A DNA stretch of 64,000 nucleotides from Achromobacter sp. Marseille-Q4962 (GCF_943737005.1 NZ_CALSFU010000024.1:1-64000), one strand, 5' to 3'. Counted from the first letter of the stretch, positions 15,960 through 30,303 are shown. The notes: generated by a model not told the origin, from the sequence alone. Translations and numbers: made by a program.

Positions 15960-18653
15960 CTATGCTGCAGGCGGAATGGCAAGCAGCAGGGCCACCGGCC
16001 AGTCGGCGAGCACCTCGTCCAGCGCCAGTTCGGCCGCGCCCGCGCTGCCGGCCAGTCCCGTGCCCTGGATGGCGTCGTAGAGCGCGGTCCGGGAAGCCGC
16101 CGCGCCCAGGCGCACGCGGGTGCCGGCCCAGAATGCCCGGGCGCCCGCGGCATCGCCCCGCGCGTAGCCGCGCAGCGCCCAGGCGCAAAGGCGCGGCGCG
16201 ATCATGATCGCCGTGCCGTGCGCGCTGCGCCGCGCGCAGGCGTACACGTGGGCCGCCCGGGGTCCGGCGGTTTCCAGGCGTTCGCAATCGCCGTGGGCAT
16301 AGAGCCCGGGCACCCGCCGGCGCGCCGCCAGCAGCCGCTGGATCAGCGCCTGCTTGACCGCGCCGCTGGTCCAGGCCGCCGGCGAGGTGTCGGGATGGGG
16401 CCGCGCCAGCGCGGCGTCCAGCAGGCGCGCGCGCAGGGCGTAGTCCACCGGACGGCGGTTGTCGGGGTCGACCATGCTGAAGTCCCAGAGCTCGGCGCCC
16501 TGGTAGAGATCCGGCACGCCGGGCAGGGTGTTGCGCAGCAGCGTCTGGGCCAGCCCGTTGATGAAGCCGGCGGGTTCGAGTTCGGCGGCATAGCCGGCCA
16601 CTTCCTCGAGCACGGGCAGATTGGCGCCGAGCAGGCTCTGCACGAGGTCGGCGGCGGCCTTCTCGTAGCCGGCGTCCGGATCGGTCCAACTGGTGCGCAG
16701 CTTGGCCTCGCGCAGCGCCTTGACCTGCCATTGCGCGATGCGCTTGAGCCATGCGGCCGTTTCCCCGGGCCGCTCGCGCGGGTGCGCGGCCGTCCAGCCC
16801 GCCGGCCAGGCGCCCACCAGGGTCTGCAGCAGCATGTACACATCGGTCGCGGCCGGCGCCGGGCCGTGCGCCAGCGCGCCGACCCAGGCCCGCGCCTGCG
16901 CGGCCCATTGCGCCGGCCGTTCGCTGAGCACCGCCAGCCGGGCGCGGGCGTCTTCGCCGCGCTTGTGGTCGTGGGTGGCGGTGGCGAGCATGGCGCGGGG
17001 ATGGCGGCGGCCGCGCTCCCGGCACAGGGCCGCGAATTCGCCCGGCTCCAGCGCGAAACGCCCGGGCGCCGCGCCCACTTCGTTGCGCGAGAGCAGCGGA
17101 CCGTGCCGGTAGAAAAGCGTGTCTTCCAGCGCCTTGGCGGCCAGCGGCGGGGTCAGTTGCTGAAACCGACGCAGCGCCGCCGCGCGGGCGCGCGCCGCGG
17201 CCTCGTCCGGCGCGCCGCGGCCGTCCAGCCATTCGTCCAGCGCGCCCAGCAGGCGGGCATCGGCCATGCCGGGCCGCAGCGCCAGCAATTGCGCGGCGCG
17301 CCGCCATGCCTGGCGGCAACAGGCCAGGTCGGCCGGGCTGCGTCCGCCGTTTTCCGCGTAGCTGCGATAGACGGGAAAAGCCGTCAGCACGGCTTCGAGC
17401 ACGCGGCCGATGGCGGGCGCGGTCCAGTCGCGGGTGCGCGTGTCCTGGCCCGCGGCGGCGGCCAGCGCGCGCGCCAGCGCGAGGCGTTCGGCGACGAAAT
17501 GCCGCTCCAGCATGCGCCGCCGCGCGTCCTCCAGTTGCAGGGAGGCGGGACGGGCGTCGCCGCCCAGGGCGCGCCAGCATGCTTCCAGCACCGGGAGGGC
17601 GGCGGGATCGTGCAGCAGGGCGCCGACCTGGTCGAGGAAGTCGTAGCCCGTGGTGCCGTCGGCCTCCCAGCGCGGGTCCAGCGTCTCGCCCGGCGCGAGG
17701 ATTTTCTCGACCACGATATAGGGCTGGCCGCAGCCGGCGGGCCGCGCCGCGCCGGCTGCGGCCAGGGCGCGGCGCAGCCGGTCCAGGTATTGCTGCGGCG
17801 AGGCGAGCCCGTCGACGTGATCGACCCGCACGCCGTCCAGGACGCTTTGCGCATACAGGCGCAGCACCAGCGCATGCACGTCGCGGAACACCGCGGGATC
17901 CTCCACCCGCACGCCCGCCAGCTCGCTGATCTCGAAAAAGCGTCGCCAGTTGATCTGGTCGGCCGCCGTGCGCCACCAGGCGAGGCGGTAGTGCTGGCGC
18001 TCCAGCACGGCATGCAGCGCCCGGCGTCCGTCGGCCCGGGCCGGGTCGTGGCGCCGCAGTACGTCGTCGGCAGCCGCGTCCTGGTCCAGCGAGCGCGCCG
18101 CCAGCGGCAGTAGCTGGCCCGCGGTTTCCACGGCGTAGCGGCCGTCCACGCGCCGCAGGCGGATGGCGCCGGCTTCCAGCGCCTCGCCGTAGGGCTCGCC
18201 CAGCACGGGCAGCAGCACCTTGCCCGCCAGCGCGGGATCGGGCGCATCCCAATCTATGTCGAAGTGGCCGGCGTAGGCGCTGGCGCGGCCTTCCTCCAGC
18301 ACGGCGCGCCACCAGGGGTTGTCGACATGCGCGGCCATGTGGTTGGGAACGATGTCGGCGATCAGCCCCAGGCCCCGGGCGTGGGCGGCGTCGGCCAGCT
18401 CGAGCAGCGCGGCTTCGCCGCCCAGGTCATCGCTGACGCGGCCATGGTCGCAGACGTCGTAGCCATGGGCGGACCCCGGCCGCGCCTGGGTGATCGGCGA
18501 CAGGTACAGATGGCTTGCCCCCAGCCGCGCGTAGTAGTCCACCTGCCGGCAGGCATCGCGCAGGGTGTAGCCGGCATGCAACTGGAGGCGGACGGTGGCG
18601 CGGGGCGGACTCGCGCTGCGGCCGGCGTATGCGGACGGGTCCGGCAGGCTCAT
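15960..18653 (-). CDS. treY: maltooligosyl trehalose synthase
   Basis: An 897-aa GH13 enzyme that isomerises the reducing-end alpha-1,4 bond of maltooligosaccharides to an alpha,alpha-1,1 trehalosyl bond. The N-terminal barrel reads TVRLQLHAGYTLRDA and SHLYLSPITQARPGSAHGYD. The nucleophile region is GVRVDHVDGLASP and the acid region YIVVEKILAPGE. The C-terminus includes the typical DLYQGAELWDFSMVDPDNRR. The start at 18653 overlaps the malQ stop (ATGA). It is the last gene of the eight-gene GlgE-trehalose operon and works with TreZ, which releases trehalose. Confidence 0.96.
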   Translation of the reverse strand: MSLPDPSAYAGRSASPPRATVRLQLHAGYTLRDACRQVDYYARLGASHLYLSPITQARPGSAHGYDVCDHGRVSDDLGGEAALLELADAAHARGLGLIADIVPNHMAAHVDNPWWRAVLEEGRASAYAGHFDIDWDAPDPALAGKVLLPVLGEPYGEALEAGAIRLRRVDGRYAVETAGQLLPLAARSLDQDAAADDVLRRHDPARADGRRALHAVLERQHYRLAWWRTAADQINWRRFFEISELAGVRVEDPAVFRDVHALVLRLYAQSVLDGVRVDHVDGLASPQQYLDRLRRALAAAGAARPAGCGQPYIVVEKILAPGETLDPRWEADGTTGYDFLDQVGALLHDPAALPVLEACWRALGGDARPASLQLEDARRRMLERHFVAERLALARALAAAAGQDTRTRDWTAPAIGRVLEAVLTAFPVYRSYAENGGRSPADLACCRQAWRRAAQLLALRPGMADARLLGALDEWLDGRGAPDEAAARARAAALRRFQQLTPPLAAKALEDTLFYRHGPLLSRNEVGAAPGRFALEPGEFAALCRERGRRHPRAMLATATHDHKRGEDARARLAVLSERPAQWAAQARAWVGALAHGPAPAATDVYMLLQTLVGAWPAGWTAAHPRERPGETAAWLKRIAQWQVKALREAKLRTSWTDPDAGYEKAAADLVQSLLGANLPVLEEVAGYAAELEPAGFINGLAQTLLRNTLPGVPDLYQGAELWDFSMVDPDNRRPVDYALRARLLDAALARPHPDTSPAAWTSGAVKQALIQRLLAARRRVPGLYAHGDCERLETAGPRAAHVYACARRSAHGTAIMIAPRLCAWALRGYARGDAAGARAFWAGTRVRLGAAASRTALYDAIQGTGLAGSAGAAELALDEVLADWPVALLLAIPPAA

Positions 18654-20830
18654 GGAGGCGGCCTCCTGCCGCGCACGGCGGTGTCTGCCCCGGCGGCGGG
18701 CCGGGGGGGCGGCCTGGCGTCGCGGCCCTGGCGGACCGCGTCGAGGCGCCTGAGATTGTCCGGGCTGGCGAAACACTCGCATGCTTGCTGCGGCAGCCGG
18801 CGGCGCCAGTTGGGATGCCGCGCAACCGTGCCGGGCAGGTTGGGCTGCTCCAGCATGCCCGCCAGGTCTTCCATGGGCAGCAGCACCAGCGGGCAGGGGC
18901 TGGCGGAAACATAGCGCAGCAACGTGTCGTCGGGCACGGCCTCGGGCGGCCCGCCCGCCGCGCCGGCTGCGGCGGCCCGCCACAGCAGGGCGCGGTCCTG
19001 CGCCCGTTCGGCGCGCAGCGCCGTTTCATCGTCCGATTCGCCCAGCAAGCCGAGCCGGGCGCGCCAGTCGATGTCGCGCCCGGCCCACCAGCCGCGCAGC
19101 GTGGGCAGGTCGTGCGTGGTGCTCATGGCCGCCGCGCCGGCCGGCCAGCGCGGCGGCGGCAGAAACGGCGCGGGCGCGCCGGGCGCGGAGGGCGGACCGC
19201 GCATGAACCACAGCACGTCCATGCCCAGCAGTCCGTGGTCGGCCAGGCGCTCGTCGAACCCTTCCGGCACCGTGCCCAGGTTTTCGCCGATGGCAATGGC
19301 GCGGCGCCGCCACGCTTCCAGCGCGACCAGGTTGAGCAGGGTGTCCAGGGGCAGGCGCAGGTAGGCGCCCTCGCGGGCCGCCGCGCCCTCGGGAATCAGC
19401 CACAGCCGCGCCATGCCCAGGATGTGGTCGATGCGCACGCCGCCCGCATGCGCGAGGCTGGCGCGCAGCATGGCGAGAAACGCCGCATAGCCGCCCAGGC
19501 GCAGGGCGCGCGGCGAGAACGCTGTCAGGCCCCAGTTCTGGCCCAGCGTGTTGTGCAGGTCGGGCGGCGCGCCGATGGACAGGCCGCGCAGCAGCTCGGC
19601 CTGCCGGCCCCAGGCCATGCTGCCGTCGGGGCTGTCGCCCACGGCCAGGTCGGCCAGCAGCCCGATGCGCATGCCCGCGCCGCGCGCGGCCCGCTGCGCG
19701 CGCTCCAGGCTGTCGGCTGCCAGCCACTGCGTGAATTCGTGGAAGTCGACCTCGCGCGCGTGCGCGGCCGCGTATTCGCCCACGGCGGCGGAACCGGGGT
19801 CGCGCAGCGCCTGCGGCCATTGCGTCCAGGGCAGAGGGCTGCCACCGCCATCGCGCTGCGCGGCATGCAGGGCCTCGAATACCGCGTGATCGCGCAGAGG
19901 GCGGCCCTGGGCCTCGCGGTAGCGCCGGTACCGCTGGCGCAAGACGGCAGGCGCGGCGTCCACGAAACGCCGGTGGAGCGCGCGCAGCAACTGCTGCCGC
20001 CAGCGGCCCGCGGTTTCCCAGTCGATCAGCTCGCCGGCTTCCAGCGCCCGCAGCGAGGACAGTGCGCCGTCGGGCAGGCCGGCCATGGCCGCGCGCAGGG
20101 CGGATCCGCCCAGCACGCAGCCGGGTTCGGCGTACAGGGTATTGAGGAACAGACGGCTCGACGGCGAATACGGGCTGTCGCGCCCGGGTTCGGCGGCGAA
20201 CATCGCATGCACCGGGCTGATGGCGAGCACGTCGGCGCCCTGCGCCGCCGCGGCCTCGGCCAGGGCGCGCAGCGCGCCGAAATGACCGTAGCCTTGCGTG
20301 CCGCCGGGGTCGCCGGGCGGCGCGTGGCGCAGGCTGTAGACCTGCGCGCTCAGGCCCCAGCAGCGCGCGGCCGCGCCCGCGAGCATGTCCAGCGCGGGCG
20401 CGCGGGGCGGCGCCACGGCCAGCGTCGTTTCGCCCGCGGGCGTGGACAGGGCGTGGTAGCCCGGTTCGTCCGGAACGCGCAGCGCTTCGTCCGGCCGCAG
20501 CGTGCCTTCCTCGGCGCGCCCCGATTCGCAGCGGATGCGGTAGCGGCCCGCCGGTCCGGGCACTTCCACCATGCCGCCCGCGCGCGCGACCAGCAGCGGC
20601 GGCAGCGAGCGCGCGTCTTCGGCGGCCAGCCGGCGGCGGCTGTCGCGGATCTGCCTCGGGGAACCCGCCGGCAGTTCCAGCGCGGCCAGGATGGCGCGCA
20701 GGGTATCGGGCGCCACCCGGCGCGGCTGCCGGCGCGCGTCGGTCCAGTGCTCGGCGATGCCGGCCTGCGCCGCCAGCGCCGACAGCGCCTGGACTTCGGC
20801 GCGGGCGTCTTCGGGACCGCGGGCGCTCAT
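18650..20830 (-). CDS. malQ: 4-alpha-glucanotransferase
   Basis: A 726-aa GH77 amylomaltase that transfers alpha-1,4-glucan segments between malto-oligosaccharides. It has a long N-terminal beta-rich region (about 1-150) before the catalytic barrel, as in the larger proteobacterial MalQ. The nucleophile motif is GVRIDHILGMARLW, the acid AIAIGENLGTVPEGF, and the late motif STTHDLPTLRGWW. Start and stop overlap treZ and treY by ATGA, so translation is coupled. It probably trims and lengthens maltooligosaccharides freed by GlgX for TreY. Confidence 0.95.
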   Translation of the reverse strand: MSARGPEDARAEVQALSALAAQAGIAEHWTDARRQPRRVAPDTLRAILAALELPAGSPRQIRDSRRRLAAEDARSLPPLLVARAGGMVEVPGPAGRYRIRCESGRAEEGTLRPDEALRVPDEPGYHALSTPAGETTLAVAPPRAPALDMLAGAAARCWGLSAQVYSLRHAPPGDPGGTQGYGHFGALRALAEAAAAQGADVLAISPVHAMFAAEPGRDSPYSPSSRLFLNTLYAEPGCVLGGSALRAAMAGLPDGALSSLRALEAGELIDWETAGRWRQQLLRALHRRFVDAAPAVLRQRYRRYREAQGRPLRDHAVFEALHAAQRDGGGSPLPWTQWPQALRDPGSAAVGEYAAAHAREVDFHEFTQWLAADSLERAQRAARGAGMRIGLLADLAVGDSPDGSMAWGRQAELLRGLSIGAPPDLHNTLGQNWGLTAFSPRALRLGGYAAFLAMLRASLAHAGGVRIDHILGMARLWLIPEGAAAREGAYLRLPLDTLLNLVALEAWRRRAIAIGENLGTVPEGFDERLADHGLLGMDVLWFMRGPPSAPGAPAPFLPPPRWPAGAAAMSTTHDLPTLRGWWAGRDIDWRARLGLLGESDDETALRAERAQDRALLWRAAAAGAAGGPPEAVPDDTLLRYVSASPCPLVLLPMEDLAGMLEQPNLPGTVARHPNWRRRLPQQACECFASPDNLRRLDAVRQGRDARPPPRPAAGADTAVRGRRPPP

Positions 20831-22631
20831 GCCTCGGGCTCCCGCAGCAGCCAGACGGCGCTGTCGCCCGGCAGGCTGCCCGTGGCCAGGGCATCGCGAA
20901 CGCCGGCCAGCGACTCGAAGAGCAGGGCGTCGCCGGACTCGGGCCGGGGCGCCTCCTGCGCTTGTCCGCCCAGATTGGCGTAGAGGGTGAGCACGGCGCC
21001 ATCGCCCAGCCGCCAGCGGGCCCGCACGGCGTGCCGGCCCAGCGCCTGCGCGCCCAGGCTGGAGGCGCCCGCCAGGCGCGGCACCACGCGCGCCGCCCGC
21101 AGCCGCAGCAGCGACTGGTAATAGGCCCGCCAGATCTGCTGGTCGGGCTCGGGCGTCCAGGGATTGCTGGCCTCATAGGTGGCCGGCGCATTCGGGTCCG
21201 GCAGCGCGGCGGCCGCGCCCGGCGCGGCGAACTCGGGAAAGCGCGCGAATTCGCGCCGCCGTCCCTCCCGCACCGCGTCGGCCAGGGCGGGATCGGGGTG
21301 GCTGGTGAAATACAGGAAGGGCGCGCGCGAACCGTTCTCCTCGCCCATGAAGACGAGGGGAATCTGCGGCGACAGCAATTGCAGCGCCACCGCCGCGCGC
21401 AGACGTTCGGGGCTGGCGGCCAGCGCCGTCAGCCGCTCGCCACGGGCGCGGTTGCCGGTCTGATCGTGGTTCTGCAGAAAGAGCACGAAGGCCGTGGGCG
21501 GCAGACCGCCGCTAGGCTCGCCGCGCGGCTGGCCGCCGCGGTAGGCCGAGGGCTGTCCCTGGTAGAGCCAGCCTTCGGCCAGGCAGCGCGCCAGCGCCTG
21601 CGCCGGTTCGGCGCTGTAATCGGCGTAGTAGCCTCGGCTTTCGCCGGTGAGCAGATGGTGCAGCACGTGGTGGGCGTCGTCGTTCCATTGCGCGCGGTAG
21701 TCGCGCCGCAGCAGCGAGGCGCGGTTGTCGTCGTTTTCCAGCACGAGATGCGTGCGGCGCGAGGGCGGCAGGCGCTCGCGCAGGAACTGCGCCAGCTCGT
21801 GCAGCCATTCGTGGCCGGCGATGGCGTGCACGGCATCCAGGCGCAGGCCGTCGAAGCGGAATTCGTCCAGCCAGTACAGCGCATTTTCCTTGAAGAAAAG
21901 ACTGACGGCAGGCTGGCGGAAGTCGATCGCGTCGCCCCAGGGCGTGGGCACGTCGTGGCGGAAGAACGGCGCGGCGTAGGCGGAAAGATAGTTGCCATCG
22001 GGTCCGAAATGGTTGTAGACCACGTCCAGCATCATGCCCAGACCCAGTCCATGCGCGGCGTCCACCAGCCGCTTGAGTTCGTCCGGCGTGCCGTAGGCCG
22101 CGTCGGGCGCATAGGGCAGCACGCCGTCGTAGCCCCAGTTGCGCGGGCCGGGGAAATCGGCGATAGGCATGAGTTCCACCATGGTGATGCCTAGCTGCGC
22201 CAGCTCGGGCAGGCGCGCTTGCACGCCCGTGAAACCGCCGGCCAGACCCGGGTGCACTTCGTAGATCACCGTTTCTTCCCAGGGCCGGCCGGTCCAGGAC
22301 GGATGCCGCCAGCGGTAGCCGGCGGGGTCGACCACCACGCTGGCGCCGTGCACGTCGCCGTCCTGCAGGCGCGAGGCAGGGTCCGGCGCCAGCGTGGCGG
22401 CGTCCAGGCGGTAGCGGTAACGCGTGCCCGGCCCGCATCGCACGTCGGCCTGCACGTAGCCTTGGGCGTCGCGGCGCAGCGCGATGGGCGGACGGCCTTC
22501 GATCTCCAGGGCCAGGCCCGGCGGGGCGGTGGGCGCCCACAGGCGGAACCGCGTCGTCCCGCCGCCCAGCGGCAGCGCGCCATGGGCATACGAATAGGCG
22601 GGCGGAGCCGCCGCGCCGGCGGAACGCATGC

Positions 22632-22635
<4 letters not shown>
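20827..22635 (-). CDS. treZ: maltooligosyltrehalose trehalohydrolase
   Basis: A 602-aa GH13 enzyme cleaving the alpha-1,4 bond next to the trehalosyl end to release trehalose. An N-terminal E-set domain (RFRLWAPTAPPGLALEIEG) precedes the barrel. The nucleophile is in [12 protein letters not shown], the acid in THLVLENDDNRASL, and the late motif is LQNHDQTGNR. The MGEENGSRAPFLYFTSH stretch is characteristic of TreZ. The start at 22635 overlaps the glgX stop; an ATG two codons later is also possible. Confidence 0.95.
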
Positions 22636-24743
<2,108 letters not shown>

Positions 24744-24757
24744 GGGAATTCAGCCTG

Positions 24758-26950
24758 TCAAGAGTCGCCCTGGCCTAGGTGGAGCAGGAAAAGGGCCGAG
24801 AGCGGCGGCAGGGTCAGCGAAAGCGCCTGCGGGTGCCCGTGAGCGTGCGTGTCGCGGGTGTTCGCGCCGCCCTGGTTGCCCATGCCCGAGCCGCCGTAGC
24901 AGACGGCGTCGGTATTGATGCGCTCCACCCAGCGCCCGTGGCGCGGCACGCCGACGCGGTAATCGTGGCGCGCCACGGGCGTGAAATTGCAGACGGCGAG
25001 CAGCTGCTGGGCGCCGTCGGTGCGCACGAAAGCCAGCACGCTGTTGTCGTGGTCGTCCATCACGGCCCACGAGAAGCCGGCCGGGTCGGCGTCCAGGCGG
25101 TGCAGGGCGGGCAGTTCCGCATAGAGGGCGTTGAGATCGGCCACCAGCCGCTGCATGCCGCGGTGGCCGGGCGCGTCCAGCAGGTTCCAGTCGAGGTGGG
25201 CGTCGTGGTTCCATTCGGCGGGCTGCGCCAGCTCGCCGCCCATGAACAGCAGCTTCTTGCCCGGATGCGCCCACATGAAGCCCAGGTAGGCCCGCAGATT
25301 GGCCAGGCGCTGCCACGCGTCGCCGGGCATCTTGCCCAGCAGCGACCCCTTGCCGTGCACCACCTCGTCGTGCGAGAGCGGCAGGATGAAGCGCTCGCTG
25401 TAGGCATAGACCATGCCGAACGTGACGTCGTGATGGCGGTACTTGCGGTGAATGGGGTCGTGCGCCATGTAGTGCAGCGTGTCGTGCATCCAGCCCATGT
25501 TCCATTTGTAGTGAAAGCCCAGCCCGCCCTGATCCGCCGGCGCGGTCACGCCGGGCCAGGCGGTGGATTCCTCGGCCACCATGATGGCGTCGGGGTGCTC
25601 CGCGCGCACGGCGCTGTTGAGCTCCTGCAGGAACTGCACGGCCTCCAGGTTTTCGCGGCCGCCGTAGCGGTTGGGAATCCACTGGCCCGGCGCGCGGCTG
25701 TAGTCGCGGTAGAGCATGGACGCCACGGCGTCCACCCGCAGGCCGTCCACGTGGAAACGCTCCAGCCAATGCATGGCGCTGGCGATCATGAAGGCCTTCA
25801 CCTCCGTGCGGCCGAGGTTGTAGACCATGGTGTGCCAGTCGGGGTGGTAGCCTTCGCGCGGGTCTTCGTACTCATAGAGCGCGCTGCCGTCGAAACGCGC
25901 CATGCCGTGGGGATCGTCCGGAAAGTGGGCGGGCACCCAGTCGAGAATGACGCCGATGCCGGCGGCATGGCAGGCGTCGACGAAGCGCGCGAAGGCGGCC
26001 GGCGGCCCCAGCCGGGCGGACGGCGCGAACATGCCCAGCGGCTGGTAGCCCCAGGAGCCGCCGAAAGGGTGCTCCATGACGGGCATGAGCTCCACATGCG
26101 TGAAACCGAGCGACTTGGCGTAGGCGGGCAGCCGGGCGGCGAGCCGGTCCCAGGCGCATTCCCCGCCGTCGGACGGGGCCCAGGAGGCGGCGTGCACTTC
26201 GTAGATGGAAATGGGCGCCTCGGGCGCCTGCCTGACGCCGCGTTCCTGCATCCATGTGTCGTCGCGCCAGGCGTAGGGCGCGGGGTCGTCCACCACCGAG
26301 GCGGTGGCCGGCGGCGCCTCGCTGCGCCGCGCCATGGGGTCCGCCTTGAGTAGCTGGACGCCGTCGCGCGTGGTCAGCGCGTACTTGTAGCGGGCGCCGG
26401 GCGCCACGCCCGGAATGAAAATCTCCCATACCCCGGCCGCGTGGCGCAGGCGCATCGCGTGGCGGCGCGCGTCCCAGCCGTTGAAGTCGCCCACCACGGC
26501 CACGCGGGCGGCATTCGGCGCCCACACCGCGCAGCGCAGCCCGTCCACGCCGTCCACCCGGGCCAGACGCGCGCCCAGCTCGCCCGCGGCGCGGCGCCAC
26601 GAGCCCTGCGCCAGCTCGCGCAGCGCCGCGTCATCCAGCAGCGGGCCGAAGGCATAGGGGTCCGCGGTGATCTGCTCCGCGTCGGGCCAGCGGATGGCAA
26701 GGCGGTACGAGCTGCCGTCGCCCGGCCGCGCCCAGGGCGCCGGGCCGGCATACAGCCCCGGATCCTGCGCGGCGAGCGGGTGCCGCGCGCCGGTTTCGTC
26801 CAGCACGTCCACGCCCAGCGCGCCGGGCGCGAAAACCCGCACCTGGCCGCCGTGCGGGCCCAGCACGGAAAAGGGATCGTTGTGCGCGCCGCAGGCCAGG
26901 GCGGCCAGCGCGCCGGGTTCGAGGTCGGTAAAGGCTGCGGCTGACGTCAT
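24758..26950 (-). CDS. glgB: 1,4-alpha-glucan branching enzyme
   Basis: A 730-aa GH13_9 enzyme forming alpha-1,6 branches. Two N-terminal beta-sandwich domains are present (N1 about 15-110, CBM48 about 120-225, with [20 protein letters not shown]). In the barrel the nucleophile is in [18 protein letters not shown], the acid in [14 protein letters not shown], and [14 protein letters not shown] is typical. In the GlgE pathway it branches the linear glucan made by GlgE. The start overlaps the treS stop by ATGA. Confidence 0.96.
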   Translation of the reverse strand: MTSAAAFTDLEPGALAALACGAHNDPFSVLGPHGGQVRVFAPGALGVDVLDETGARHPLAAQDPGLYAGPAPWARPGDGSSYRLAIRWPDAEQITADPYAFGPLLDDAALRELAQGSWRRAAGELGARLARVDGVDGLRCAVWAPNAARVAVVGDFNGWDARRHAMRLRHAAGVWEIFIPGVAPGARYKYALTTRDGVQLLKADPMARRSEAPPATASVVDDPAPYAWRDDTWMQERGVRQAPEAPISIYEVHAASWAPSDGGECAWDRLAARLPAYAKSLGFTHVELMPVMEHPFGGSWGYQPLGMFAPSARLGPPAAFARFVDACHAAGIGVILDWVPAHFPDDPHGMARFDGSALYEYEDPREGYHPDWHTMVYNLGRTEVKAFMIASAMHWLERFHVDGLRVDAVASMLYRDYSRAPGQWIPNRYGGRENLEAVQFLQELNSAVRAEHPDAIMVAEESTAWPGVTAPADQGGLGFHYKWNMGWMHDTLHYMAHDPIHRKYRHHDVTFGMVYAYSERFILPLSHDEVVHGKGSLLGKMPGDAWQRLANLRAYLGFMWAHPGKKLLFMGGELAQPAEWNHDAHLDWNLLDAPGHRGMQRLVADLNALYAELPALHRLDADPAGFSWAVMDDHDNSVLAFVRTDGAQQLLAVCNFTPVARHDYRVGVPRHGRWVERINTDAVCYGGSGMGNQGGANTRDTHAHGHPQALSLTLPPLSALFLLHLGQGDS

Positions 26951-29900
26951 TGGGCGTTTCCTTGCGCGTCGATGGCGGCCGACATCAGGGTGTCGCGGGC
27001 AAGCTCGGTCAGCGCGCAGAGCGGGATCGAGATCCAGTCGGGACGGTGGCGGGCTTCATAGCTGACCTCATACGCCGCTTTCTCGATCTGCGCCAGCCGC
27101 AGCATGGCGGACTCCTGCTCGCCGTCCAGGGCGAGAGAGCTCGCCCGCGCGCCGCGATAGCCTTCCAGGAAGGCTTCGCTGGCGCGGCGGCGAAAGCGCG
27201 CCAGCAGCGCATCGCGCAGCTCCGCCGGCGCATTGGGCGCGCCCGGCGTGTCGGGCGCGCCGGCGGCCGCGTCCAGCGGCGCGCCGCCCACGGTTTCGCT
27301 GCGGGCCGCGGCCGCGGCGGCGTAGTCCAGCGAGCGCAGCATGCCCGCCACGTCCTTGCAGGGCGAGGCCAGGGCGCGCCGCGATTCCAGGTTGTTGATG
27401 GGCTCGCCTTCGAAGTCGATGAGATAGGCGTCGGTCTGCGCCACCAGCACCTGCCCCAGGTGGAAGTCGCCATGCACGCGCACGCGCAGCGTGCCGGCCT
27501 CGGCGCGCGCCAGCCGCGCCACCCGTTCGGCCAGGCGCTCGCGGTGCTCGAAGAACCACTCGGCGCATGCCTGCGAGGGCGTCTCCAGCCGGCCGAGCGC
27601 CTGGCGCAGGTCTTGCGCGGCCTGCTCCAGCAGGCCCTGCACCTGGGCCGCGTGCGCGGCCGCGTCGTCGGGCGTGCAGGCGTGCGGACGGAACGCCGGG
27701 TCGTCGGTGGGCGTGGCCAGCACGTTGTGCAGCTCGGCCAGGCGCTGGCCGATGGTGGCGGCCATGACCGCATAGCCCTCCATGCCGGCCTCGAATTCGT
27801 CGGCGCTCTGGCCCACGAGCAAGGCGTTGGCCAGCGTGCGCTTGAGGTAGTCCAGCGTCCAGCCCCAGGCGTCGCCTTCGTTGACCACGTACTGATGGGC
27901 CACCGCCAGCGTGTAGGGTACGCCGTCCGCGTCCACGCGCTGCACTTCGCCCAGCAGCGCGGGCACGTTGGCATAGCCGGCGCGCGTCAGGTGGCGCGTC
28001 ATTTCGGCCTCGGGCGAGACGCCGCCGCGCACGGTGCGGATCAGCTTGAAAATGAGTTTGCCGTCCACGATCACCGAGCTGTTGGTCTGTTCCGCGCTGA
28101 TCCACTGCATCGACGGCGGCTCGTCCAGCTCCACCGATTGCAGGCCGGCCTCCGGCAGGAACCGGATGACGCCGGGCTTGTCGCCCGGCTTGCCGGCGTC
28201 GCGGCCGTCCAGCTCGCGGCCGGCGCGCAGCGCCCGGACGATGTCGAGCACGAACTCCTCCTGCAGGAAGGCGTCGGCCAGCACGCCGACCTCGGCGCCG
28301 CGCCGCACCCGCGCGATGGGGTATTGCACCGCCGCGGCCTCGTCCCACACCAGCATGAAGGGCGCCTGGGCGCGCGCGCCGCCGTCGCCGTCCGCCGGCT
28401 CCAGCTCGGCCCAGTAATACTCGCCCCGGCCCTGGGTGAAGGGCGTGGCGTAGACCAGGCGCGCGCGCCGGGGCGGCGTGCTGGCCGGATACCAGCGCTG
28501 GCGCGCGAGGTACTGCGGCAGCACTTCGGTTTCCAGGGTGTTGCGCGAGCCGTCGGTCAGCACCGCGCCGCCGCGCGAGCGCAGCACCAGCGTGGGCAGC
28601 TCGGGCATCTGCTGCGGCGCGCTGGCGTGCCAGTCCGGCGGCGCGGCGTCCTGGCTCAGGTCCATCCAGTAGAACGCGTAGGGCGGCAGCGTCAGCAGGT
28701 AGGGCAGCTCGCCGATGGCGGGGAAGGGCGTGCCTCCCAGCATTTCCACCGGCACCCGGCCGGCGAATTCCTGCAGGTGCAGCTCCACCGGCTGCGCCGC
28801 GTTGGACAGGTTGGCCACGCACAGAATGGTGGTTTCTCGCCACTGCCGCAGATAGGCCAGGATCTTGCGGTTGCCGGCAAAGATGAAGCGCAGCGCGCCG
28901 CGCCCGAAGGCGTGGCTCTGGCGCCGCTGCGCCAGCAGGCGCCGCGTCCAGTTGAGCAGCGAATGCGGGTCGCGCTGCTGCGCCTCCACGTTGACGGCCT
29001 CATAGCCGTACAGCGGCCCCATCAGCACGGGCAGCGGCAGGCGCTCGGGGTCGGCGCGCGAGAAGCCGCCATTGCGGTCGGGCGACCACTGCATCGGCGT
29101 GCGCACGCCGTCGCGGTCGCCCAGGTGCACGTTGTCGCCCATGCCGAGCTCGTCGCCGTAGTACAGCACCGGCGTGCCGGGCATGGACAGCAGCAGGCTG
29201 TTCATCAGTTCCACCCGCCGCCGGTCGCGCTCGAGCAGGGGCGCGAGGCGGCGCCGTATGCCCAGGTTGATGCGCGCGCGCGGATCGGCGGCGTACACGT
29301 TCCACAGGTAGTCGCGCTCGCGGCTGGTCACCATTTCCAGCGTCAGCTCGTCGTGGTTGCGCAGGAAGATGGCCCATTGGCAGGTTTCCGGGATGTCGGG
29401 CGTCTGCTTGATGATGTCGGTGATGGGAAAGCGGTCTTCCTGCGCGATGGCCATGTACATGCGCGGCATCAGCGGAAAATGGAACGACATATGGCATTCG
29501 TCGCCGGCGCCGAAGTACTCCTGCGCGTCTTCCGGCCACTGGTTCGCCTCGGCCAGCAGCATGCGCCCCGGATACTCGGCGTCGATCACCGCGCGGATCT
29601 GCTTGAGCACCGCGTGCGTCTCGGGCAGGTTCTCGTTGTTGGTGCCTTCGCGCTCCACGAGGTAGGGCACGGCGTCCAGCCGCAGGCCGTCCACTCCCAT
29701 GTCCAGCCAGTAGCGCATGACCGACAGTACTTCCTTGAGCACCTGCGGGTTGTCGTAGTTGAGGTCGGGCTGGTGCGAATAGAAGCGGTGCCAGTAATAG
29801 GCGTTGGCCACCGGGTCCCAGGTCCAGTTCGAGGTCTCGGTGTCGCAGAAGATGATGCGCGTGCCGGCGTAGGCCTTGTCGTTGTCCGACCATACGTAGT

Positions 29901-30303
29901 AGTTGCGCGCGGCCGAGCCCGGCCTGGCGCGGCGCGCGCGCTGGAACCACGGATGCTGGTCGGAGGTGTGGTTGACCACCAGTTCGGTAATCACGCGCAG
30001 CCCGCGCGCGTGCGCCGCGCGGATCAGCTTGCGCACGTCGCCCACCGTGCCGTAGTCGGGGTGCACGCCGCGGTAGTCCGCGATGTCGTAGCCGTCGTCG
30101 CGCCGCGGCGACGGGTAGAACGGCAGCAGCCAGATCGTATTGACGCCCAGCCCGGCGATATAGTCCAGCTTGGAGATCAGGCCGGGCAGGTCGCCCACGC
30201 CGTCGTCGTTGGAATCGAAGAACGATTTCACGTGCAACTGGTAGATGACGGCGTCTTTGTACCAGAGGGCGTCGTCCAGGGGGGCTTGGGTTTCGCTGAT
30301 CAT
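26947..30303 (-). CDS. treS: trehalose synthase-maltokinase fusion
   Basis: An 1118-aa fusion. Residues 1-560 are a GH13_16 trehalose synthase interconverting trehalose and maltose ([19 protein letters not shown], nucleophile [16 protein letters not shown], acid [25 protein letters not shown]-like motif). Residues from about 600 are a maltokinase (Pep2-like) that phosphorylates maltose, with the kinase-like motif [13 protein letters not shown] and metal-binding [10 protein letters not shown]. The two steps turn trehalose into maltose-1-phosphate, the donor for GlgE, so the fusion channels trehalose into glucan. ATG 30303 lies 13 bp after the glgE stop. Confidence 0.96.
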   Translation of the reverse strand: MISETQAPLDDALWYKDAVIYQLHVKSFFDSNDDGVGDLPGLISKLDYIAGLGVNTIWLLPFYPSPRRDDGYDIADYRGVHPDYGTVGDVRKLIRAAHARGLRVITELVVNHTSDQHPWFQRARRARPGSAARNYYVWSDNDKAYAGTRIIFCDTETSNWTWDPVANAYYWHRFYSHQPDLNYDNPQVLKEVLSVMRYWLDMGVDGLRLDAVPYLVEREGTNNENLPETHAVLKQIRAVIDAEYPGRMLLAEANQWPEDAQEYFGAGDECHMSFHFPLMPRMYMAIAQEDRFPITDIIKQTPDIPETCQWAIFLRNHDELTLEMVTSRERDYLWNVYAADPRARINLGIRRRLAPLLERDRRRVELMNSLLLSMPGTPVLYYGDELGMGDNVHLGDRDGVRTPMQWSPDRNGGFSRADPERLPLPVLMGPLYGYEAVNVEAQQRDPHSLLNWTRRLLAQRRQSHAFGRGALRFIFAGNRKILAYLRQWRETTILCVANLSNAAQPVELHLQEFAGRVPVEMLGGTPFPAIGELPYLLTLPPYAFYWMDLSQDAAPPDWHASAPQQMPELPTLVLRSRGGAVLTDGSRNTLETEVLPQYLARQRWYPASTPPRRARLVYATPFTQGRGEYYWAELEPADGDGGARAQAPFMLVWDEAAAVQYPIARVRRGAEVGVLADAFLQEEFVLDIVRALRAGRELDGRDAGKPGDKPGVIRFLPEAGLQSVELDEPPSMQWISAEQTNSSVIVDGKLIFKLIRTVRGGVSPEAEMTRHLTRAGYANVPALLGEVQRVDADGVPYTLAVAHQYVVNEGDAWGWTLDYLKRTLANALLVGQSADEFEAGMEGYAVMAATIGQRLAELHNVLATPTDDPAFRPHACTPDDAAAHAAQVQGLLEQAAQDLRQALGRLETPSQACAEWFFEHRERLAERVARLARAEAGTLRVRVHGDFHLGQVLVAQTDAYLIDFEGEPINNLESRRALASPCKDVAGMLRSLDYAAAAAARSETVGGAPLDAAAGAPDTPGAPNAPAELRDALLARFRRRASEAFLEGYRGARASSLALDGEQESAMLRLAQIEKAAYEVSYEARHRPDWISIPLCALTELARDTLMSAAIDAQGNAQ